From contig JAMPGO010000001.1 of assembly GCA_023663905.1 (NCBI GenBank), positions 327,486 to 391,485 on the forward strand: 64,000 nt of DNA. The letters run 5' to 3'. Under the pieces are notes generated by a model. It saw only the letters and a list, made by a program, of their open reading frames with translations. It did not search any database and was not told the DNA's origin. Source of the DNA: Ruminococcus flavefaciens. Lineage in GTDB: Bacteria > Bacillota > Clostridia > Oscillospirales > Ruminococcaceae. A program made the translations under genes and the position numbers. This document shows, piece by piece, positions 26,352 to 33,381 of this stretch (positions are counted from its first letter, which is position 1; the number at the start of each line of letters is the position of its first letter).

Positions 26352-27719
26352 TCAAAACGGCTTAAATCCATGAAATTGTACATTGCTGATAATAACTTCT
26401 ACTGTACCTTGACTGTCAAACTCAATTTCTTTGTAGAAGAACTTATGTTTAGTATTGCCGGTTTCAACTCCGAATTCCCTTTTGTAAAATCCTCTTAATA
26501 TGCGGTCATCAACTTCAAAGTAGCCGTTCTGCTCTTTAATTTTTATGTCCTCAGATGTCTCACCTTTTTTCAGACTTCTTGTTGATGTAAAACGACAGAA
26601 CAGCAAGAATATACTGTCAGGTGAAATATTTTTGCAGAAAGAGACCATTTTTTTGTGATGTTCATATGTAAATTCATCGACACCATTTGTTTTTTTGCTG
26701 TACCCTTGTGACAAGAGATACGGAGTGTCAAGCAGATATAATATTATTTCCTTATTGTTTTTAAACTTTTTAAGCATTTTAAAAATGTCTTTATGTGAGA
26801 TACTGGTCTTTATCAGATAGTCGTGCATTGCTCTGACATTAAAAATGTATTTATTAAAAACGTTTATTTGCTTATCAATGCTTTTATAATCGCTTTTGAG
26901 AGTTTGTTTGTCGTGTCTTACAGATACTGCGTCAAGATACATATAATCAGCCGATGCATCATAGTCATTATCATAATTATTGTCAAGATGTCTGTTTCTT
27001 ATGCTCTTAAAATCATCTGTTCCGGTGTTCAGATTATTAATTAGATTCTTACAGGAAAGCAAAAGTTTCTTGTAGTTTTTAGATATAACATCATATAATC
27101 TAAACAGATTGTTGTCTTTATCATTGACATAGTAGTTTAATTTTCTGTCAGAGAGCGTATCAAGAACGTTAATGGTAATACCGCACATTCCCATACAAGG
27201 CTCAACAACCGTTTGTATATCCTCAGGGATTTGCTTCAAGATTTTAGTTATTTCAGCTTTCATTTTAGGGTTATCTTTATTGCCGTGCTGATAGCATACA
27301 TAAGGTGGTGAGGTTTTTGTTGAAAGTGATAACGTTCTGAAAGAAAAAGATTTTGATTGTTTTAAAACATTGAGTTTGTGGTCTTGGTACATAATGCCGA
27401 TAGCAAGTAATACCTTGATAATGTCAGATTTGCTTGCTTTTTTCCAAGTATATGATAATTTGTCGATTTTAAGGTCTAAGTCAACGCTTAACCTGACAGA
27501 AAGTCCGGCGTTTTCTGAAGTGTTTTTGGTGCTGTCGAAATCAGCATAAACATAGTCTATATATTTTTTGGCATCGTCTAAAGACATAGCTGATAATTTG
27601 TCAATCACCTCAGTTGGTATTTCAGAAATCAGTGTGTCGCAGGCAGAAGAAATAGTTTCTCCTCTGTCCATTATCTGCTCCTTGAAGTATGAATCGATTC
27701 TGATATTGTACTTACTCAT
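26352..27719 (-). CDS. D12-class DNA N6-adenine methylase-like protein with DTPY motif
   Basis: A 455-residue protein. Residues 1-130 form a helical N-terminal region with no assignment. A Dam-like core follows: YQHGNKDNPK (substrate entry), VVEPCMGMCG (172-180, SAM-binding motif normally FVEPFxGxG), YYVNDKDNNL (acidic residue binding SAM) and the catalytic tetrapeptide DTPY (331-334; usual form DPPY). The C-terminal half has the expected SQGY stretch. D12 enzymes methylate adenine in host or self-protection roles. The recognition sequence is unknown. RBS AAGGAG. It lies next to attL, with no cognate nuclease beside it. Confidence 0.8.
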   Translation of the reverse strand: MSKYNIRIDSYFKEQIMDRGETISSACDTLISEIPTEVIDKLSAMSLDDAKKYIDYVYADFDSTKNTSENAGLSVRLSVDLDLKIDKLSYTWKKASKSDIIKVLLAIGIMYQDHKLNVLKQSKSFSFRTLSLSTKTSPPYVCYQHGNKDNPKMKAEITKILKQIPEDIQTVVEPCMGMCGITINVLDTLSDRKLNYYVNDKDNNLFRLYDVISKNYKKLLLSCKNLINNLNTGTDDFKSIRNRHLDNNYDNDYDASADYMYLDAVSVRHDKQTLKSDYKSIDKQINVFNKYIFNVRAMHDYLIKTSISHKDIFKMLKKFKNNKEIILYLLDTPYLLSQGYSKKTNGVDEFTYEHHKKMVSFCKNISPDSIFLLFCRFTSTRSLKKGETSEDIKIKEQNGYFEVDDRILRGFYKREFGVETGNTKHKFFYKEIEFDSQGTVEVIISNVQFHGFKPF

Positions 27720-27779
27720 AATTAAAGACTCCTTTGTATTAAAAAATTTTTTAAGACCTAAGACAATTTGAAGTTCTAC

Positions 27780-28340
27780 AGAGGTGCAAAATTGTCAAAC
27801 AGGCACTTAGTATATTTCGCCTTGCCTTTTATCTGAACCAAACAGTCATCTTGCTAAGATTTTTTTAAATAAGGCACTCAAAAACTTTATCTGAGATGAA
27901 AAAATTTACATCTTACTAAGATTTTTTTAAATAAGGCATTCAAAAATTTTATCTGGGCTGGAAAATTTGACATCTTGGTATGAATTATTTAAGCAAGGTA
28001 TCAAAAAAATCCGCCTTAGGTTCAAAATTATCAAACAGGCACTTAATATATTTCATCTTGCTTTTAATCTTGAGTAAACCATCACCTTGCTAAGATTTTT
28101 TTAAATAAGGCGTTCAAAAAGTCTATCTGAGATGAAAAAATTTACATCTTGAAAAAATTTTTTTAAATAAGGCACTCAAAAATTTTATCTGAGGTGAAAA
28201 ATTCAACATCTTGGTATGAATTATTTAAACAAGGTATCAAAAAAGTCCACCTTAGATTCAAAATTGCCATACAGGCATTCAGTGTATTTCACCTTGCCGT
28301 TAATCTGAACTCAACAGCTTTTTCAGCAAGATTTGTTTCT
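27780..28340. repeat. Higher-order tandem repeat: 236-bp unit built of 62-bp subunits
   Basis: The marker CAGGCA(C/T)T(T/C)A recurs at 27801, 28037 and 28273, exactly 236 bp apart. Inside, CATCTTG/ACTAAG-type subunits start at 27847, 27909 and 27971, 62 bp apart, with the T-tract TTTTTTTAAATAAGGC. No open frame of size is present. AT-rich with phased T-tracts. Confidence 0.85.
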
Positions 28341-28366
28341 ATCTGCGAGGTGCTTTTTTTATAAAG

Positions 28367-28408
28367 AAAAACTCCGTACTATGAGGGCGTTCATAGTACG
28401 GAGTTTTT
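28367..28408. terminator. Long perfect hairpin, bidirectional terminator
   Basis: AAAAACTCCGTACTATGA and TCATAGTACGGAGTTTTT are perfect 18-bp arms around GGGCGT. A-run and T-run on either side fit termination in both directions. Confidence 0.85.
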
Positions 28409-28804
28409 GTATTTTATAAAATTGTGCCACAAATAAAGTGTATTTCAGACGAAAGCTGTCCCAATAATACCCTTGTTTTTAGATAAAATCGTCACAATGA
28501 GAAAGGCATTTTAAGATGAAACTGTCACACAAACAGGCTTAATTTCTTTAAAAAATTCCCGACCAATTTTTATACTATGTATTTAATGCAATCGAGAAAA
28601 CGGAAGTAATATAATAATGCCGAGTTCAGAACCTATGAAGAATTGTCAAGGTGTTTTGATTTTAAGAATATTTTATAGAATCAAGGCGAGCCAATACGGT
28701 GAAGATAACGGCGGTTTGCTCCCGATACTTCGGTATATTGGGGTAATGGTGTAATAACTTAAAATTGCAGACTTGAATTAATCAAGAAAATATCAGAGAT
28801 AAAT
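28409..28804. other. Gene-free stretch
   Basis: I see no supported gene, RNA or repeat here. It is AT-rich and leads from the hairpin to the 84-bp array. Confidence 0.6.
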
Positions 28805-29520
28805 CATAGCATACAATTCAGACAGGATGTAGTGTAGCAGAGGGGTAGCTAAGAGAAGTCTAACAGCAATAAATCAAGATGTTGACGTTTAGAGACTGAC
28901 AAGCAGGCAGAACATAGCATAGCAGAGGGGTAGCTAAGAAGTTTAATGGTAATCAAGCAAGATGTTAACGTTTGGAGACTGACGAGCAGACAGAATGTAG
29001 CACAACAGAGGGGTAGTTAAGAGAAGTCTAACGGTAATCAAGCGAGATGTTAACGTTTGGAGACTGACAAGCAGGCAGACTATAGCACAACAGAGGGGTA
29101 GCTAAGAAGTTTAACGGTAATCAAGCAAGATGTTAACGTTTGGAGACTGACAAGCAGGCAGACCATAGCAGAGGGGTAGCTAAGAAGTTTAACGGTAATC
29201 AAGCAAGATGTTGACGTTTGGAGAATGACAAGCAGACAGAACGTAGCATAACAGAGGGGGAGTTAAGAAGTCTAACGGCAGTCAATCAAGATGTTGACGT
29301 TTAGAGACTGACAAGCAGGCAGACTATAGCATAACAGAGGGGTAGCTAAGAAGTATAACGGTAATAAATCAAGATGTTGACGTTTAGAGACTGACAAGCA
29401 GGCAGACTATAGCACAACAGAGGGGTAGTTAAGAGAAGTCTAATGGTAATCAAGCAAGGTATTGAAGTTCGGAGACCGACAATCAGACAGAACGTAGTAT
29501 AGCAGAGGGGTAATTAAGAA
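28805..29520 (+). repeat. Tandem array A, about 84-bp period, GGGGTA in each unit
   Basis: Nine diverged units. The consensus block AACAGAGGGGTAGCTAAGAA is followed by TTTAACGGTAATCAAGCAAG, then a GATGTT(A/G)ACGTTTGGAGACT block and GACAAGCAGGCAGAC. GGGGTA starts at 28842, 28927, 29010, 29095, 29173, 29339, 29422 and 29507 (a variant unit at 29255 reads GGGGGA). Spacing is 78-85 bp. No spacers, so not CRISPR. Confidence 0.9.
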
Positions 29521-29619
29521 ACTGACTTTAAGTCTATAGGGGTATCGAATACAACGGTACATAAAGAACAGGCGTAGTGCAGTGGTATTGCAGGAAATAA
29601 ATTTCGGAAATTTTATCTG

Positions 29620-29648
29620 TTGCATTTTATAAAGATTGCTGGTATAAT
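29620..29648 (+). promoter_or_regulatory. Promoter upstream of the DUF4869-ATPase operon
   Basis: TTGCAT (29620-29625), 17-bp spacer, TATAAT (29643-29648); transcription would start near 29655. Confidence 0.8.
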
Positions 29649-29654
29649 AAAGCA

Positions 29655-29790
29655 AGGACGTTAAACAGCTATATTTAACGGAATTGAGAGTGTTGCAGGT
29701 AGGTATACAGTACCTTTTAGGTGTAGTGCTTAAAATGGTAGGCGTAAAAAAGGCTCTTGGGGTAGTTGGATTGCCAAGAGCCTTTTAAAG
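29655..29790 (+). ncRNA. Short leader transcript ending in a terminator (attenuator or small RNA)
   Basis: From the predicted start near 29655, about 135 nt run to the hairpin AAAAGGCTCTTGG / CCAAGAGCCTTTT (about 29747-29788), whose loop contains GGGGTA. The hairpin lies directly before the DUF4869-like start, so most transcripts could stop there. Either an attenuator of the operon or a stand-alone RNA. No RNA family recognised. Confidence 0.5.
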
Positions 29791-29810
29791 TTAAGTAAAT
29801 GGGTATTATT

Positions 29811-30263
29811 ATGAGTTTACAAGTTTACAGAAGTATTGATGAAGTACCGAGTGACATAAAGATAATCGAAAGCAACGATTCTTTTTTCGACGGTATTACT
29901 AATTTGACAAAGACTGAATTAGTATGCGAGATTCTGAGGACAGTAGACAAGGCAGAGTTCAATTCAAGTCAGACTTTTATCGGAAGAACCAAAGAATTAG
30001 GAGCATTGCACAAGTCTATGCTGAGTACAGGTACTAAGACGTTGCTTAATATTATACAGCACCCAGAATTTTGTTTCAATGTTGCGGAGTGTGGCAATAA
30101 CGCACTCCAGTTTATTCCAAAGATAAAAGAGGGGTATATATTATGGAGACTTCCAGTTGTAGTGTGCAGAGAAAGATTTGAATGCGATATAGACTACAGG
30201 GGTATGCACTATGTGGATTTTCACGAATTTCTGTATCAGATAGAGAGGGAGGAGAGGCTATAA
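29811..30263 (+). CDS. DUF4869-like protein
   Basis: A 150-residue protein. Section EILRTVDKAEFNSSQTFIGR, then GTKTLLNI and FCFNVAECGNNALQFI resemble the DUF4869 pattern (a GG-KTLI and CGDNC signature), with CGNN here. Function of the family is unknown. The start at 29811 is a choice between two in-frame ATGs (29799 and 29811); neither has a strong Shine-Dalgarno sequence. The stop TAA overlaps the ATG of the next gene. Two in-gene GGGGTA copies (30131, 30199). The operon is flanked by tandem arrays on both sides. Confidence 0.65.
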   Translation: MSLQVYRSIDEVPSDIKIIESNDSFFDGITNLTKTELVCEILRTVDKAEFNSSQTFIGRTKELGALHKSMLSTGTKTLLNIIQHPEFCFNVAECGNNALQFIPKIKEGYILWRLPVVVCRERFECDIDYRGMHYVDFHEFLYQIEREERL

Positions 30264-30673
30264 TGTTGAAGTTAGACGAGGTTTTTAATGGAATACATTT
30301 TAATGTATCGTTTGAGGACAAGGTAAATTTGTTTGACGGAAATTCAGGCGAGGGCAAAACCTTTATGTTTAAGATGATAAAGACCTACTTAAAAGTAAAA
30401 GGGGTATCTTGCTTTTATATTTGCAGTGAGATGTTTGATTTTCCTTTGGAAACAATAAAGTCAATTTGCAGAGGTAAGTCCGTTGTTATTTTTGACAATG
30501 CAGACTTGTATTTAACACAAGATTTACTTGATTCGGTGGCAAAGACGGCTGATACTATTATTATAAGTATGAAAAATCCGTATAATCTGGTTATGTCAGA
30601 TGTAGGTTTTTATTCTTTGAATTATGATACTGACAGTCTATGCACAAACAGAGAAAATTTTTATAAAGGGTAG
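30263..30673 (+). CDS. Minimal P-loop ATPase-like protein
   Basis: Only 136 residues: Walker A GNSGEGKT near residue 26-33 and Walker B-like SVVIFDNADLY near 74, with a short C-terminal part (DTIIISMKNP, sensor-like). The whole protein is a trimmed RecA/AAA-like core with no extra domain. RBS GGAGGAGAGG lies inside the preceding gene; TAATG overlap couples translation. Paired with DUF4869, it may be a two-part system whose function is unknown. I do not recognise a closer family. Confidence 0.7.
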   Translation: MLKLDEVFNGIHFNVSFEDKVNLFDGNSGEGKTFMFKMIKTYLKVKGVSCFYICSEMFDFPLETIKSICRGKSVVIFDNADLYLTQDLLDSVAKTADTIIISMKNPYNLVMSDVGFYSLNYDTDSLCTNRENFYKG

Positions 30674-30899
30674 CGTGGTACGCCATAGAACAAGAACGTG
30701 TCAAGATTTACTAAGAAGTATTGAGGGGTACTTTAAGTATATTTCCACATATTTGGTTGTTTTAACAGAGAATTTTAGCTTGTATCGGTCGGTATGGTAC
30801 AAACTTCTGATTTCATCAATCAATTTACAGAGAACTACAGCAAGACGGATTTTACATACAAGGGGTAGGATTATAACTGAATTAACAGGCATTAAGAGG

Positions 30900-32060
30900 T
30901 AAGAGACAGCAGAGTAAACACTACATAAGGGGTAGTTGAGAAGACGAATTGATGTTAATAAAGGTACAGCGTTGTACAAGATTGACAATCAGGTGAAGTT
31001 TAGTATAACAGAGGATAGCTAATCAGATGATTGGAAGTCAATCAAGATAATACTTTCATAAGATTAATAGACAGGCAGACAATGAAGTAACAGAGGAGTA
31101 GTTAAGAAGCTGATTGGCAATCCAGTAGAGGTACAAAGATGTACAGAATGGTACAAGGTTGACAATTAGGCGAGGTTTAGTATAACAGAGAGTAGCTAAT
31201 CAGACGATTGAAAGTTAATAAAGATAATACTTTCGTAAGATTAATAGACAGGCAGACAATAGAGTAAAAGAGGGGTAGTCAAGGAACTAATTGAATGCCA
31301 ATAGAGGTACAAAGATGTACAGTATTGTACAAGATTGGCAATTAGGTGAAGATTAGTATAACAGAGAATAGCTAATTAGACGATTTGAAGTTAATCAAGG
31401 TGTCAATTTCACAAGATTTACAGTAAGACAGATAATAAACTTACAGAGGGGTAGTTAAGAATTTGAATTGTAATCCAGTAGATGTACAGAATGGTACAAG
31501 GCTAACGAATAATTGTAGTGTAAGGTTAATCAAGATGTTAAATCCACAAGATTAACAGACAGGCAGACAATAGAGTAACAGAGGGGTAGTTGAGAAGCCG
31601 AATTGATGTTAATCAAGGTACAGTATTGTACAAGATTTGCAATTAGGTGAGGTTTAGTATAACAGAGGATAGCTAATCAGACGATTGGAAGTTAATCAAG
31701 GTGTTGATTCTGCAAGATTAACATTCAGGCAGACAATAGAGTAACAGAGGGGTAGTCAAGAAGCTAACTGAATGTTAATAGAGGTACAGCATTGTACAAG
31801 ATTGACAATCGGACGATTTAAAGTTAATCAAGATGTCAATTTCAACAGATAATAAAGTAACAGAGATGTACAGCATTGTACAAGATTTGCAATCAGGCGA
31901 GGTTTAGTATAACAGAGAGTAGCTAATCAGATGATTTGAAATCAATCAAGGTGTTAATTCTGCGAGATTTACAGTAAGACAGATAATAAAGTGACAGAGG
32001 GGTAGCTAAGTAGGTGCTAATAGAGGTACAACATTGTACAAGGTTACAAGCAAGGCAGTT
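30900..32060 (+). repeat. Tandem array B, same family as array A, about 84/170-bp period
   Basis: Alternating units with AACAGAGGGGTAGTTAAGAA and AACAGAG(A/G)(A)TAGCTAATCAG blocks, spaced near 84 bp, so the full pair spans about 170 bp. GGGGTA starts near 30929, 31272, 31448, 31583, 31749 and 31999. It also has GTACA-N-TGTAC-type dyads (AGGTACAAAGATGTACAG). No gene seen. Confidence 0.85.
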
Positions 32061-32510
32061 GAGTATGAAACGACCAGAGAGACAGGCGGTTAATAAAGTG
32101 CAATAGGGGTAGTTCAGAACGGCTACAGCAGACAGCTAAATGGTAGCTGTTTTTTTGTGAGCAGAGAGACCGTCAATGCAGATGATGTTTTGTATGTCAA
32201 GACAGACAATAGGCAGAATGTTTCAATAAGGGGTAGTCAAAGACGAAGCAATGCAATTTTTACTGGATTATTACGGTATTGAGTGTGTCGATTTCAAAAT
32301 TGCAGTATGTGGGGTAGCTTGTGAGACGGCAAAAATCAGCCGTCCGAGCCTATGCTGAAACGTGGCAGGACAGCCGACAATTTAGGCAGTATTTTAAAAT
32401 TTTCCAGTTGAAATGCCTTTGATTAAGTTCTCATCGTCGATTGAAGTTATTCTGTAATTTTCATTCAAAGCGGTACAGAAGCTGTTAATCAGTCAAGGCA
32501 GAGCAAAAGA
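32061..32510. other. Gene-free stretch with four GGGGTA copies
   Basis: GGGGTA near 32106, 32230 and 32310 here, with another just beyond in the XRE gene. A hairpin terminator is listed separately. A 35-codon frame at 32251 lacks a ribosome binding site and is not called. Confidence 0.5.
32130..32157 (+). terminator. Terminator after array B
   Basis: ACAGCTA / TAGCTGT stem with a 5-base loop and seven T. Confidence 0.75.
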
Positions 32511-32548
32511 AAACCGCACTTACTCTGTATGTTGAGTAAATGCGGTTG
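32511..32548 (-). terminator. Terminator of the minus-strand XRE gene
   Basis: AACCGCA..TTACTC pairs with GAGTAAATGCGGTT; reading the minus strand the stem is followed by TTTTCTTTT. Confidence 0.75.
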
Positions 32549-32551
32549 CGG

Positions 32552-32890
32552 TTATCTTTTTGCCAGACCGTCAAGGTAGGCTTTGAAAAGCTGTCTGTCC
32601 GATTTGCAGAGTGTACGGTAGGTGTCAATAATGTCACGTTCATCAGTTGAAAGCATATCGGAGTTGGCAATAATAGGGGTATCGGGTTCAAAGAACTGCG
32701 ACAGCGTTATCTGAAATCCACTGCATATCTTTTCCAGTGTCAGAACGCTTGGGACGGTGTTCCTCACGAAGATGTTGTTAAGAGACGAATATGCAAGGTC
32801 AGCTTCCTTTGCAAGACGGTAAACTGTCCAGTTACGCTCCTGAAGAAGCTGGTTCATACGCTCTGTAACGAAATTTGACTCTAATTCCAT
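32552..32890 (-). CDS. XRE-family regulator of the element
   Basis: A 112-residue protein with a Cro/CI-type helix-turn-helix (residues 8-65; WTVYRLAKEADLAYSSLNNIF). The C-terminal tail (DERDIIDTYRTLCKSDRQLFKAYLDGLAKR) is typical of small Firmicutes regulators. The start at 32890 follows GTGAGGAGC on the minus strand. A 20-bp palindrome lies 23 bp upstream, between this gene and the divergent promoter at 33006. It probably controls itself and the small gene and ATPase/nuclease genes to its right. Confidence 0.87.
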   Translation of the reverse strand: MELESNFVTERMNQLLQERNWTVYRLAKEADLAYSSLNNIFVRNTVPSVLTLEKICSGFQITLSQFFEPDTPIIANSDMLSTDERDIIDTYRTLCKSDRQLFKAYLDGLAKR

Positions 32891-32912
32891 AATGTTTTTG
32901 CTCCTCACTTTT

Positions 32913-32932
32913 ATAATAGTATATACTATTAT
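32913..32932. promoter_or_regulatory. 20-bp perfect palindrome, candidate operator
   Basis: ATAATAGTATATACTATTAT is self-complementary over all 20 bp and lies 23 bp upstream of the XRE start, in its promoter area. Confidence 0.75.
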
Positions 32933-33005
32933 TTTAAGGCAAATCAATATATTCTTGTAGATGTAAAGTTGAGTGATAAATTTTATTTCTCACTATGAGA
33001 ATATA

Positions 33006-33034
33006 TTGAAAAATTCTTAGATATATGGTATAAT
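33006..33034 (+). promoter_or_regulatory. Divergent promoter, TTGAAA-17-TATAAT
   Basis: -35 TTGAAA (33006-33011) and -10 TATAAT (33029-33034), with an extended -10 (TGGTATAAT). Similar GTGGTATAAT elements occur before 33382 and 50867. Confidence 0.75.
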
Positions 33035-33071
33035 AGTTAAAGGCTGATAAATTGGAATTTAGGAGGAAGAA

Positions 33072-33311
33072 ATGAAAGGAAAAGATGTACTCTATAATGG
33101 ACAGGAGCTTACATTGACAAAATATTTTGGTAATACTTGTTTATTTATAAAAAAATCATCTCAGATTCACATTCCTAAAATGCAGTTTGTTGGAGGGTAT
33201 CCAGATGAATATTGCATTTATATAAATGATTTAAGCGAAAAAGAAAAGAATATGATTACTGATTTAAAGGGAAAACCTTTGAATCTTGAAGAAGAAATCA
33301 GTAAAATATGA
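33072..33311 (+). CDS. Uncharacterised 79-residue protein
   Basis: The small protein has RBS AGGAGGAAG and a strong upstream promoter. It looks like a single beta-rich domain (YNGQELTLTKYFGNTCLFIKK) with an acidic C-terminal helix (LSEKEKNMITDLKG). I do not recognise it. It is the first gene to the right of the XRE operator and stands 70 bp before the ATPase/nuclease gene; an antitoxin- or modulator-like role is conceivable but unsupported. Confidence 0.65.
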   Translation: MKGKDVLYNGQELTLTKYFGNTCLFIKKSSQIHIPKMQFVGGYPDEYCIYINDLSEKEKNMITDLKGKPLNLEEEISKI

Positions 33312-33381
33312 AGCTGAATCCAGATATGTGGTATAATAAAAGTGATAGATAATTTAATTTTATTAAAATGGAGGGTAGAAA

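Noticed and set aside
28805-32060. CRISPR array
   Set aside because: Units follow each other without unique spacers, repeats are diverged and long (about 84 bp), and no cas genes are present.
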